A program made the translations under genes and the position numbers. A DNA stretch of 64,000 bases. It comes from Thiomicrorhabdus sediminis. Lineage in GTDB: Bacteria > Pseudomonadota > Gammaproteobacteria > Thiomicrospirales > Thiomicrospiraceae. The DNA is taken from NCBI RefSeq assembly GCF_005885815.1, contig NZ_CP040602.1, forward strand, positions 1,503,630 to 1,567,629. Reading direction: 5' to 3'. The stretch's first letter is position 1; every line of letters starts with the position of its first letter. The notes beneath the pieces are model-generated. The model saw only the letters and a list, made by a program, of their open reading frames with translations. It was not told the origin of the DNA and searched no databases. Positions 1 to 8,754 of the stretch are shown here, in pieces.

Positions 1-185
1 TCCAGAATGGCATTAAGGGTATGGTTAACCATTTTGCTGCTCATTTGAGAGTATGTTCTTTTCACAACATAACCTACATAACCACACAATGTACCTGTCT
101 TTATATACCTTAGCACCTGTGATGTAAAGAGGTTTAATTGTTATAAGACTATGATTTAAGACCGATAATCATGCCATAAGCCTTT
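1..185. other. Left-edge intergenic stretch, no gene seen
   Basis: This AT-rich stretch lies beyond the 3' end of the helicase gene. I see no open reading frame, tRNA or convincing terminator hairpin in it on either strand. It may carry the upstream region of a gene outside the window. Confidence 0.4.
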
Positions 186-3100
186 TCATAGGGCTTTGAA
201 CATTTTCTCGAGACGGGGAATGGAAACCGGCTTGACGGTTTTCATCGGTTGTGAAAATAATGAAACCCGTAACTCTTCTAGCATCCAACGGATTTCGGTT
301 ACCTCTGCTTGAGATTGATACACCGGATCCTTGGCAAGCTTCTCATATTGCTCTAATAAGGGCTGGATTTCACGTATCGATCTTTGATCCTTAAGCGGAT
401 CCAAATCGAGCTTTTCCAGACGTTTTTGCAGGGCTTTCAAATAACGCTCTATCTGCATAAACCAATTATCCGGCGTATTGCGCACAAAATCTTTACTGAT
501 CAAACCATCGAGCTGCTTTTGGATATCGGCCACCGACGCCAACCAACGAGGATTGACCTTGCCGCGCACTTTTTTGGCAATCTGCTGGTGTTCAATAAAA
601 ATAGCATTCACCTGTTTGGCAATGGCTTGCGCCTGTAAAATCCATTCGCTTTTCACCTTTTCCAAAACAACTGCAAACTCCGTTTGCAAACGGATATTCT
701 GCGGTTCAGGCAGCAACTGTTGCAAAGCCCTATCAATCACCTGCTGGGTCAAATCCTGACAAGTACCGTAAGGTGCATAACACAGACAGGCTTTTTTCAA
801 ATCGAGTTTTTTCTGCAAATACTTGAGTTTATCCGCCAGTAAACGTTCGAGCAGACAATAAACCGCTTCGGCGTGCGCCTGCATGGCGGTATCTTTATCG
901 GCCATCAATTGCAGCGTGATTTGCCCTGACGATAACTGCAACGCCGGATAAACCAAAATCTGTTTGCCGTGGCTATTGATGGTTTTCGATTCCGGCAAAT
1001 CACCGAAATCCCAATTTTCAATCACCTTCTCCGGCTTTTGACTGGCTTTTTGGTGTTGCTGGATCTTGGCATCCACCAGATGCTGGTAATCCTGCTTTAG
1101 GGTTTCCAAATCACCGCTTTCGGCAAGTTTTCGGCCCTTATCATCGCGCAGGATAAAAAACGGTTTAAGATGATCCGGCAACTCGGTGGCTTGGAAATCA
1201 TCCAGCGATACCATCTGCTGGGCACGGCGATTCAACGCCCACACCAATTGATGCAGATACGGCATGACTTTTTTACCGTCGGCCTTTTTCTCAGGATTCA
1301 TTTCCGCCAAGGCCAGATCGGCATATTGCGGTGCCGGAATAAACTGCTTACGCAAGCCTTTCGGTAAGGACTTGATTAGATAAACGGTTTTCTCTTTCAA
1401 AAGCCCCGGTGTCAACCAATCGAACTGTTCGGCATTGAACTGGTTCAAATTAGCCAACGGCAGGTTGAAAATCACGCCGTCACTCTGTTTACCCGGCTCG
1501 AAATGGTAATCCACCTTCAGCTTCAACGGTTTATCCAACTGTTGACCGAGCGCATTGCCCATCGCCACCTGATCGGGATAATCCTGCAATAAACTGGCAT
1601 CGGCCTGCTGTTTCATCAACAGCTCTTCGGTCACAAACAGTGCTTTGATTTTTTCCGGTGCCGTTTTGCCGGTTTTTTTCAGCCATTTCTCAAAAGCCGG
1701 TTTGGAATAGATATGTTCGGGAATGCGTGCCGCGTAAAACTCATACAAGACTTCATCGTCAACCAAAAAATCCGGGCGACGTAATTTGTGTTCCAGCTTT
1801 TCAATATCGGCAATCAACTGTTGGTTGTGTTGATAGAACTCGGCATTCGTCTGCAACTGCCCTTCCACCAAACCGTGGCGCAGGAATATCTTATGCGACT
1901 CTTTCGGATTGATCGGCCCGTAATTACAGTGCCTGCGACTGATGATAGGTAAGCCGAAAAGCGTCACCGATTCATAGGCACCGACCTGACCGGCTTTTTT
2001 CTGCCAATGCGGATCGCTGTAACTGCGTTTGACCAGATGTGGCGCGAGCTTCTCCACCCAACGCACATCAATATTGGCATTGGTGCGGGCAAACAGTTTT
2101 GAGGTCTCGACCAGTTCGGCGGAAAGAATCCATTTCGGTTTCTTTTTAAACAGCACAGAACTCGGATGCAGAAACAGTTTGGTATTGCGCGCTCCCAAAT
2201 AAGACTTTTCATCATCCCTTGTGGCGATATTGCCCAAAAGCCCTGCCATCAGCGATTGATGCACGGCAATCGAATGGATATCGCTGAGACGTTCGCTAAC
2301 TTCGCCCTCTTGGCCTTGTGGACCTTTTTTGCGTACCTCTTCATAAAGGTGCAACTCACCAACCTTGATACCGATACGGCGCAGGCTCTGCTCCAACTGC
2401 ATGGTCAACTCATGCCATTCACGCATACGCAGATAAGAGAGGAAGTTGGTCTTACAAAGCTTACGCAGTTTGTTCTGACTCAGATGACGGCGCTGATGCT
2501 CGTAAAAACGCCACAGATTGAGGAAAAAAAGAAAATCCGAACGCTCATCCTCAAAACGTTTATGCGCGGTACGAGCCGCTTGCATCGTGGTTTCATTAAT
2601 ATCGCGCGGGTCTTGAATACTTAACACCGCCGCCAGAATCACCACCTCGGCGAGCACATTGTTTTTTTGCGCTTCCAAAATCATCGCCGCGACCGATGGA
2701 TCAATCGGCAATTTGGCGATTTGACGACCTTTTTCCGTGAGCTGGCGATTATCGTCAATCGCGCCTAACTCATGCAGCTGCCTAAAACCGTCATTCACGG
2801 CTTTATCAGATGGTGCTTCAATAAACGGAAAACGTTTGACCGCTCCGAGCTTAAGCTCGGTCATCGTCAAGATAATCGAGCTCAAGGCGGTACGATGAAT
2901 CTCCGCATCGGTGAATTCCGGGCGCGATTTGAAATCATCCTCGTCATACAAACGAATACAGATACCATCACTGACACGCCCGCAACGCCCTTTTCGCTGG
3001 TTGGCGGAGGCTTGGGAGATTTTTTCCACCGGTAAACGTTGCACCTTGGAGCGCACGCTATAACGGCTGATACGCACCTGCCCCGGGTCGATGACATACT

Positions 3101-4220
3101 TGATGCCCGGCACCGTCAAAGAGGTTTCGGCCACATTGGTACTTAAAATAATGCGTCGGTTTGGTGAGGTCTGAAACACCTTTTGCTGCTCCGCCATCGA
3201 CAAACGCGCATAGAGCGGTACGATTTCGGTGTTTTTCATTTTATGTTTGCGTAAAGCCTCGGTGGTTTCCTTGATATCGCGCTCACCGACCTGAAACACC
3301 AACACATCACCAAACGGGTCGTTCTGAGCCAGTTCATCAATCGCGGCGACTATGCCGTCGGTCATCTCCTGTTCGATGACATTACCGGCATCGTCTTCGA
3401 AAGACGCCAACGGACGATAACGCACTTCCACCGGATAGGTTCTTCCGGAAACTTCCACCACCGGCGGTTTTACGCCATTCACCTCAAAATGCTCGGCAAA
3501 ACGTTGGGTATCGATAGTCGCCGAGGTGATAATCACCTTCAGATCCGGGCGTTTTTGAATGAGCTGTTTAAGAATACCAAGCAGGAAATCGATATTGACC
3601 GAGCGCTCATGCGCCTCATCGATAATAATCGCTTCATACTGATTCAAAAAACGGTCGTTCTGTACTTCTGCAAGCAAAATCCCGTCGGTCATCACCTTGA
3701 TCAAACTGTGCTCTTTGACCTGATCCAAAAAGCGTACCTGATAACCGACCAGCTCACCTAAGGATGAACCGAGTTCCTCGGCAACACGTTCGGCAACGCT
3801 TCTGGCGGCGAGTCGACGTGGCTGGGTACAACCGATTTTGCCGTATTTACCTATGCCCGCCTCCAGACAGATCTTGGGAATCTGGGTGGTTTTACCAGAA
3901 CCGGTCTCACCGGCAATGACCACGACCTGATTGTTTTTGATCAGCTCGACCAATTCGTCTTTTTTCGCCGCTACCGGCAAAGCGTCGTCATACTCAATAT
4001 TGGGGATGGATGCCAAACGCTGTTCGGCCTTTGCCTGAGATTGACTCAACCAGTCCAACCACTTAGTCCACTGTTCGCTCTGTTCAAGCTGTCTGTCAGC
4101 CATCTTTGCAAAACCGAATTGATCAAACTGGCGTTGCAGACGAAAACGGTCTTTGATCAAACACTTGGCTAACTCAGGCTTGATGGACTTTAAAGAATTG
4201 GGCATAGGGCTATTAGGCAT
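186..4220 (-). CDS. hrpA: ATP-dependent RNA helicase HrpA (DEAH box)
   Basis: Large DEAH-box helicase of about 1344 residues, close to the usual ~1300 of HrpA. A Walker A motif GETGSGKTTQ lies near residue 105 and the DEAH box (IIDEAHERS) near 205, followed by a second RecA-like domain with the QRKGRCGR motif VI, then HA2/OB and the long C-terminal region (DUF3418) that separates HrpA from the shorter HrpB. In E. coli HrpA acts on mRNA and rescues stalled ribosomes; a similar role is inferred. I chose the ATG at 4220; the frame stays open a few codons further to a TTG, and another ATG lies at 4205. No strong Shine-Dalgarno decides between them. It appears monocistronic. Confidence 0.95.
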   Translation of the reverse strand: MPNSPMPNSLKSIKPELAKCLIKDRFRLQRQFDQFGFAKMADRQLEQSEQWTKWLDWLSQSQAKAEQRLASIPNIEYDDALPVAAKKDELVELIKNNQVVVIAGETGSGKTTQIPKICLEAGIGKYGKIGCTQPRRLAARSVAERVAEELGSSLGELVGYQVRFLDQVKEHSLIKVMTDGILLAEVQNDRFLNQYEAIIIDEAHERSVNIDFLLGILKQLIQKRPDLKVIITSATIDTQRFAEHFEVNGVKPPVVEVSGRTYPVEVRYRPLASFEDDAGNVIEQEMTDGIVAAIDELAQNDPFGDVLVFQVGERDIKETTEALRKHKMKNTEIVPLYARLSMAEQQKVFQTSPNRRIILSTNVAETSLTVPGIKYVIDPGQVRISRYSVRSKVQRLPVEKISQASANQRKGRCGRVSDGICIRLYDEDDFKSRPEFTDAEIHRTALSSIILTMTELKLGAVKRFPFIEAPSDKAVNDGFRQLHELGAIDDNRQLTEKGRQIAKLPIDPSVAAMILEAQKNNVLAEVVILAAVLSIQDPRDINETTMQAARTAHKRFEDERSDFLFFLNLWRFYEHQRRHLSQNKLRKLCKTNFLSYLRMREWHELTMQLEQSLRRIGIKVGELHLYEEVRKKGPQGQEGEVSERLSDIHSIAVHQSLMAGLLGNIATRDDEKSYLGARNTKLFLHPSSVLFKKKPKWILSAELVETSKLFARTNANIDVRWVEKLAPHLVKRSYSDPHWQKKAGQVGAYESVTLFGLPIISRRHCNYGPINPKESHKIFLRHGLVEGQLQTNAEFYQHNQQLIADIEKLEHKLRRPDFLVDDEVLYEFYAARIPEHIYSKPAFEKWLKKTGKTAPEKIKALFVTEELLMKQQADASLLQDYPDQVAMGNALGQQLDKPLKLKVDYHFEPGKQSDGVIFNLPLANLNQFNAEQFDWLTPGLLKEKTVYLIKSLPKGLRKQFIPAPQYADLALAEMNPEKKADGKKVMPYLHQLVWALNRRAQQMVSLDDFQATELPDHLKPFFILRDDKGRKLAESGDLETLKQDYQHLVDAKIQQHQKASQKPEKVIENWDFGDLPESKTINSHGKQILVYPALQLSSGQITLQLMADKDTAMQAHAEAVYCLLERLLADKLKYLQKKLDLKKACLCYAPYGTCQDLTQQVIDRALQQLLPEPQNIRLQTEFAVVLEKVKSEWILQAQAIAKQVNAIFIEHQQIAKKVRGKVNPRWLASVADIQKQLDGLISKDFVRNTPDNWFMQIERYLKALQKRLEKLDLDPLKDQRSIREIQPLLEQYEKLAKDPVYQSQAEVTEIRWMLEELRVSLFSQPMKTVKPVSIPRLEKMFKAL

Positions 4221-4454
4221 AAGGGTTTGAAACAATCACTGATAACTTGGTATAAGTAAATATTATCCAAATATAAAATAAATTAGATAGAATGGCTAAA
4301 GAGCAATGAAATCAAGCTTTTTTAACCAAATCGGAATTATCGATGCATTATAACAAAGCCAGTAAATGAGTCGTTAAAACCTGATGACTAAAGGCATGAT
4401 TGATAACCTAATCAATACTCATACACACAACAAACAATCGTTTTAAGGTGATTT

Positions 4455-5159
4455 ATGAAAATTAGACAACTGTTTGATTACGACACTTGGACCTATACCT
4501 ACCTGCTTTGGGATGAAACCAGCAAAGAAGCGGCTATTATCGACTCGGTCAAAGAACAGGTCGAACGCGATATGCAACACATCAAAGAGTTGGGTTTAAA
4601 TCTTAAATACGCATTGGAAACCCATATCCATGCCGACCATATCACCGCTGCCGGTCCGATCCGTGAGCGCACCGGGGCTAAGATTGTTGTGCATAAAAAC
4701 AGTGAATCGCAATGCGCCGATATTCTTGCGGTGGAAGGCGATGAATTCAAACTGGGTGAGCAAACCATCAAGGTGCTGCACACGCCCGGGCATACCAATA
4801 ACGACATCACCTATTTGATTGACGGTGCCGCCTTTACCGGCGATACCCTTCTGGTCAGAGATTGCGGGCGCACTGACTTTCAATTGGGCAGCAATGAAGC
4901 CATGTACCACTCGCTGACCGAAAAGCTATTCAAGCTAGCCGAAGACACTATGGTGTTCCCCGCGCACGATTACAAAGGTTTCAGCCAATCGACCATCGGC
5001 GAAGAAAAGCAGTTCAATAACCGAGTCGGTAACGCAAAATCCTATCAGGATTTCAGCACCATTATGGATAACCTGAACCTACCCAGACCCAAACGCATCG
5101 ATATCGCCGTACCCGGCAATATGCAATGTGGTTTGAAAGATAATCCCACAGTTCAATAA
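4455..5159 (+). CDS. ETHE1-like persulfide dioxygenase (metallo-beta-lactamase fold)
   Basis: A 234-residue metallo-beta-lactamase-fold protein. The metal site is visible as HIHADH at residues 57-62, H113 in HTPGHT, D130 in FTGD and H171 in PAHDYKG. The segment CGRTDFQ (137-143) is a hallmark of the ETHE1/persulfide dioxygenase branch rather than glyoxalase II, which uses two metals. Members oxidise glutathione persulfide to sulfite with O2 on a mononuclear iron, so the protein probably handles sulfane sulfur in the cytoplasm, fitting a sulfur oxidiser with soxB in the same window. A helper rhodanese is not fused here; a single-domain rhodanese lies 13 kb away. A strong terminator follows directly. 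The substrate is inferred from family motifs only. Confidence 0.85.
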   Translation: MKIRQLFDYDTWTYTYLLWDETSKEAAIIDSVKEQVERDMQHIKELGLNLKYALETHIHADHITAAGPIRERTGAKIVVHKNSESQCADILAVEGDEFKLGEQTIKVLHTPGHTNNDITYLIDGAAFTGDTLLVRDCGRTDFQLGSNEAMYHSLTEKLFKLAEDTMVFPAHDYKGFSQSTIGEEKQFNNRVGNAKSYQDFSTIMDNLNLPRPKRIDIAVPGNMQCGLKDNPTVQ

Positions 5160-5177
5160 ATAAAAAACCCATAAAAC

Positions 5178-5206
5178 AAAAAAGCCCGCAAATGCGGGCT
5201 TTTTTA
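5178..5206. terminator. Rho-independent terminator after the persulfide dioxygenase gene
   Basis: GCCCGC and GCGGGC arms (5184-5199) around a four-base AAAT loop, with A and T runs on either side. It ends the plus-strand gene and can work in both directions. Confidence 0.9.
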
Positions 5207-5223
5207 ATATCCAAACTCAATCA

Positions 5224-5327
5224 AAATCTTTCGCAAAATCTCAAGATCAAGGCAAAAGATTGGGAAGTTTACATCCAGTAAACGACCAATCTTTTAACGC
5301 AGAGATTGAGGGAATTGCGGAAGATTT
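5224..5327. repeat. 104-bp imperfect palindromic intergenic element
   Basis: Nested inverted arms pair around a central ATCCA loop (5273-5277): GTTTAC 5267-5272 with GTAAAC 5278-5283; AAAAGATTGG 5254-5263 with CCAATCTTTT 5286-5295; AATCTC 5237-5242 with GAGATT 5302-5307; CGCAA 5232-5236 with TTGCG 5315-5319; AAATCTT 5224-5230 with AAGATTT 5321-5327. It lies between the upstream gene's terminator and the FKBP gene, whose stop codon it reaches. It has no T-tract typical of a terminator. It resembles REP/MITE-like intergenic repeats, but I found no second copy in this window. Confidence 0.75.
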
Positions 5328-5751
5328 AATGAACTTCGAGGACTTCGATTTTGTAATCTAGTGTCTTGTCCGCCAGCGGATGGTTCCCATCCAAATACAC
5401 CTTATCTTCATCCACTTCGATAATACGGAAAATAATCGTTTCCCCATCAGGGTCTTCTGTTTCCACTGTTGAACCGACTTCGATTTCGACGTTGTCGTCA
5501 AAATTTTCCGGCCCGGCGAAAACGATCAAGTCTTTATTGGCGACACCGTAGGCTTTTTCTGGCGGAAGTGTCACCTTGGCTTCAAAACCGGCTTCTTCGC
5601 CTTCCATCAACTCTTCCAGACCAACGATGATTTCGCCTTCGCCTTGGATATAGATGACCGGATCGCCACCGAAAGTTGAATCCAGCAATTCACCTTTATC
5701 ATCACGTAATTCGTAATGGAAAGTAACGCGGCTACCCTTTTTAATTCTCAT
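5326..5751 (-). CDS. FKBP-type peptidyl-prolyl cis-trans isomerase (SlyD/FkpB-like)
   Basis: A 141-residue FKBP-fold isomerase with a split FKBP domain interrupted by an insert-in-flap (IF) chaperone domain at roughly residues 70-120. The near-C-terminal segment DGNHPLADKTL is typical of the SlyD/FkpB group. It lacks the metal-binding His-rich tail of E. coli SlyD, so it is nearer to FkpB/SlpA or a short SlyD. It has no signal peptide and should act in the cytoplasm as a folding helper catalysing prolyl isomerisation. It is divergent from dnaQ, with an 86-bp shared upstream region, and its stop codon overlaps the palindromic element on its 3' side. Confidence 0.88.
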   Translation of the reverse strand: MRIKKGSRVTFHYELRDDKGELLDSTFGGDPVIYIQGEGEIIVGLEELMEGEEAGFEAKVTLPPEKAYGVANKDLIVFAGPENFDDNVEIEVGSTVETEDPDGETIIFRIIEVDEDKVYLDGNHPLADKTLDYKIEVLEVH

Positions 5752-5837
5752 AACTGAACCTTTTAAACTTTTAGCTAAAATTTGTTTTACAATGATTGGC
5801 GGTATTTTACCGTAAATTTGTGTAAAAGAGAGTAGGA

Positions 5838-6539
5838 ATGCGTCAGATACTTTTAGATACAGAAACCACTGGTTTCGACCCGTTAAACGGCGACCGTATC
5901 ATTGAAATCGGTGCGGTGGAAATGGTCAAACGTCGCCTGACCGACAACAATTATCATCAATATGTTTTTCCTGAGCGCAGTGTTCCACAAGAGGCGATAG
6001 AAGTTCATGGTATTACCGATGACTTTCTTGCCGATAAACCGATCTTTTCCAAAATCGCCGATGACTTTATGGAGTATGTCGCCGGTGCCGAGTTGATTAT
6101 CCATAACGCGCCGTTCGATGTCGGCTTTATCAACCATGAGCTGTCATTGCTGCCTGATAATAAATGGGGCAGAATCGAAGACCATTGTGAGATTACCGAC
6201 TCGCTGAAGCTGGCGCGAAAAATGTATCCGGGTCAGCGCAACTCGTTGGATGCGTTATGTAAACGCCTGTTTATCGATAACTCGAACCGTACCTTACACG
6301 GCGCTTTATTGGATTCCGAGATTCTTGCTGATGTTTATCTGGCCATGACCGGTGGGCAGACAGCTTTGCTGTTAAATGCCGAAGAAAGCCATAGCCAATC
6401 AGACGGTCAGAACAGTACGCAAATCAGAGCCGATCGTCCGGCATTGAAAGTGATTCGTGCGAGCAATGCGGAGATTATTCTGCATGATAAGAAACTGGAA
6501 GAGATTTCCAAAAAATCGGAACAATCGATTCAGTGGTAA
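5838..6539 (+). CDS. dnaQ: DNA polymerase III epsilon subunit (3'-5' proofreading exonuclease)
   Basis: A 233-residue DEDDh exonuclease. Exo I is DTETTGFD (D7, E9), Exo II is the segment around IIHNAPFDVGF, and Exo III is HGALLDSEILADVY. The tail after about residue 180 is the poorly conserved region that binds the alpha subunit. It proofreads replication errors within the Pol III core. It is preceded by AGAGAG about 8 bases before the ATG. As in E. coli it is next to rnhA, here convergent with a 19-bp gap and no clear terminator between them. Confidence 0.95.
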   Translation: MRQILLDTETTGFDPLNGDRIIEIGAVEMVKRRLTDNNYHQYVFPERSVPQEAIEVHGITDDFLADKPIFSKIADDFMEYVAGAELIIHNAPFDVGFINHELSLLPDNKWGRIEDHCEITDSLKLARKMYPGQRNSLDALCKRLFIDNSNRTLHGALLDSEILADVYLAMTGGQTALLLNAEESHSQSDGQNSTQIRADRPALKVIRASNAEIILHDKKLEEISKKSEQSIQW

Positions 6540-6558
6540 TGGCGCTCGGCGAAAGCGG

Positions 6559-7014
6559 CTAACGATTGCTCGCCATTAACTCGTCAATGGCCAAATTGGC
6601 GAGTTCATCGACCCTTTCGTTTTCCGGATGGCCGGAATGCCCTTTGACCCAGAACCATTCCACGTGATGACTAGTCATCGCCGCATCCAAACGTAACCAA
6701 AGCTCTTTGTTTTTTACCGGCTGATTGCTGGCGGTTTTCCAGCCCTTTCTTTTCCAGCCTGCCATCCATTGGGTGACCCCGTTTTTGACATATTGCGAAT
6801 CGGTGGTGATCTTGACCTTGGTTGGACGCTTCAAGGCCTCAAATGCCTGAATCGCCGCCATTAACTCCATTTGGTTATTGGTGGTATTGTCCTGATAACC
6901 GTTCAGTTCCTTAAGGTGCTCGCCATAACGCAATAACACGCCCCACCCCCCGGGACCGGGATTGCCACGACAGCCCCCATCGGTAAAAGCTTCCAACCAG
7001 AAATCTTGCTGCAT
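6559..7014 (-). CDS. rnhA: Ribonuclease HI
   Basis: A 151-residue RNase H1 that cuts the RNA strand of RNA-DNA hybrids. The catalytic set is complete: D12 (FTDGG), E50 (MELMAA), D72 (TTDSQYV), H126 (KGHSGH) and D136 (VDELAN). The basic handle region ([12 protein letters not shown]) that helps substrate binding is present. Length equals that of E. coli RNase HI (155). It follows the YafS-like methyltransferase on the same strand with a 78-bp gap, matching the gloB-yafS-rnhA-dnaQ order of enterobacteria. Confidence 0.96.
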   Translation of the reverse strand: MQQDFWLEAFTDGGCRGNPGPGGWGVLLRYGEHLKELNGYQDNTTNNQMELMAAIQAFEALKRPTKVKITTDSQYVKNGVTQWMAGWKRKGWKTASNQPVKNKELWLRLDAAMTSHHVEWFWVKGHSGHPENERVDELANLAIDELMASNR

Positions 7015-7092
7015 AAAACTCTATTCTTTAGTTTTCTATTGTTTTTCTTGTCTGTTTTTTTAAGGTCAATTCGGCTTATTGGCCATTAAGCC

Positions 7093-7881
7093 TTAACGGC
7101 GATTTTTCTCTTTATCGCGGTTATGCCAGTTTTTCGAACTCAAAGGCGCCCCTGATTTCAATCCGCGCCAACTCGGCAATTGCCATTTCAAACCGACCAA
7201 AGTGGGCATATCCACGCGTTTTTTTGCCACCAGACAATAACTGTTGCCAAAATTCAGACCGATACGGCATAAGGCGCGCTCGACAAACTCTATCGCTTTG
7301 ACCCATTTCGGGTATTTTTGGTAGGCATTGAAACACATCACCGATGTATAACGCACCGATGTCACCTCATAACCCAAGACTTCGAGCCATTCGCCAATAC
7401 GTGAAGCACGCCGAAAATGCGCCTGTTTGAAGTCTTTCGAACCGCTTAAATGCTTCATCCGAAACGACAGACAACCCCAAGGGTTAAAGCCGCTTAAAAC
7501 GATATGGCCTTCCGGGCGTAGCATATTATCAACCTGACGCAATAAATAATAGGGGTCGTCGACGGCTTCCAGCGTATGCGGCAATAAAACCACATCGACC
7601 GCAGAGCGTCCGATCGGTAAAAAGTCGGTTTCGGCCTGCACCCAGTGGACCTGCTCTTTTTTTGCCGTTTCATGGGCGACCGATTCATCGATCATCACCT
7701 TGTCTTGAATGCGGCTATTGGCAAACAGGTTCTCCTGCGAGACACAGCCGAGCTGAACGGCAAAATAACCAAACAGGTTTTTCAACGCCTCATCGAGCAG
7801 ATTTTTTTCCTGTTCGAACAAGCGTTTTCCACTATTACAGTGAAACCAGTGCTTAAGAAAATGTTGAAAACCTTTTGTCAT
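7093..7881 (-). CDS. YafS-like class I SAM-dependent methyltransferase
   Basis: A 262-residue protein with a methyltransferase-11-like core: HTLEAVDDPYYLLRQ (post-III region) and LRPEGHIVLSGFNPWG (around residues 125-150). The N-terminal glycine motif of the SAM site is weak, as in YafS. Its place between gloB and rnhA is that of E. coli yafS, which supports orthology; the substrate is unknown. It is divergent from gloB with an 87-bp shared upstream region. The C-terminal tail is basic (ends around NRDKEKNRR). Confidence 0.82.
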   Translation of the reverse strand: MTKGFQHFLKHWFHCNSGKRLFEQEKNLLDEALKNLFGYFAVQLGCVSQENLFANSRIQDKVMIDESVAHETAKKEQVHWVQAETDFLPIGRSAVDVVLLPHTLEAVDDPYYLLRQVDNMLRPEGHIVLSGFNPWGCLSFRMKHLSGSKDFKQAHFRRASRIGEWLEVLGYEVTSVRYTSVMCFNAYQKYPKWVKAIEFVERALCRIGLNFGNSYCLVAKKRVDMPTLVGLKWQLPSWRGLKSGAPLSSKNWHNRDKEKNRR

Positions 7882-7968
7882 GCTGTCAATTCACCTTTTC
7901 AAGCGAAAACTCTGCTTGTTTTTTGCTAGAATACAAAGCAATTATAGCAATTGCGAATGGCGCTATTT

Positions 7969-8754
7969 ATGAATATCGTTGGCCTGCCTGCACTGGTAGA
8001 CACCTATGAAAATTATATCTGGGTTATACACAATAACCAGCAAGCTTGGGTAGTCGATCCGGGCGAAGCCCGACCTGTGATCGATTACCTGCAGCAAAAT
8101 GACTTGCAGCTTGCAGGAATTCTGATCACCCATAAACATGGCGATCACGTTAACGGCATCAACCAACTGGTGACGCAATGCGCCACAGTCGGTGATTTAC
8201 CGATATACGGTTCCGCTTTGACGCCGCTGGCCGCCATTAATCATCCGTTGCAAGAAGGCGATGCAATCACTTTAGGCGACAGCCTAACACTCAAGGTGCT
8301 GTACACTCCAGGGCATACTGAAGACCATATCGCCTTTTACAATGAGAAGATGCTGTTTTGCGGCGACACTCTGTTTACCGCCGGTTGCGGCCGTATTCTA
8401 GGCGGCAGTATCGAACAGTTCAGCGACTCCGTTTTAAAGCTTCGCGAATTGCCTGATGATATCGCATTTTATTGCGGCCATGAATATACCCAAACCAATC
8501 TGGCTTTCTCACAGATTGTCGAGCCTGAAAATCAAGCGCTGCTTGAACGTATTCAGAACACTCATATCGATTACCCGCAAATTCTCACCGCGGCGCAATC
8601 CACGCTGGGTGAAGAAAAAGCCACCAACCCGTTTATGCGTTTCGATTTAAACCCGCTTAAAAAGCGATTGATTGAACGCGGTGCTGCAAATAATCCAGCC
8701 AGTTTGTTTGCCACCCTAAGAGCATGGAAAGACGACTTTGACCGCACCCACTAA
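7969..8754 (+). CDS. gloB: Hydroxyacylglutathione hydrolase (glyoxalase II)
   Basis: A metallo-beta-lactamase-fold hydrolase of 261 residues that hydrolyses S-D-lactoylglutathione to lactate and glutathione, the second step of methylglyoxal detoxification. The motif THKHGDH gives the dinuclear metal site, with the further His in HTPGHT-like YTPGHTEDH, the bridging Asp in FCGDTLF and the last His in GHEYT. The C-terminal HAGH domain that binds glutathione is present and contains NPFMRF. I prefer the ATG at 7969 because MNIVGLPALVDTYENYIW aligns with the family N-terminus; the frame also has an ATG at 7957 and a TTG at 7951. Its end overlaps the start of mltD by 17 bp. Confidence 0.93.
   Translation: MNIVGLPALVDTYENYIWVIHNNQQAWVVDPGEARPVIDYLQQNDLQLAGILITHKHGDHVNGINQLVTQCATVGDLPIYGSALTPLAAINHPLQEGDAITLGDSLTLKVLYTPGHTEDHIAFYNEKMLFCGDTLFTAGCGRILGGSIEQFSDSVLKLRELPDDIAFYCGHEYTQTNLAFSQIVEPENQALLERIQNTHIDYPQILTAAQSTLGEEKATNPFMRFDLNPLKKRLIERGAANNPASLFATLRAWKDDFDRTH

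Noticed and set aside
2166-2624. 152-codon open frame antisense to hrpA
   Set aside because: The opposite strand is a clear HrpA with conserved helicase motifs; this frame has no recognisable motif and no ribosome site.
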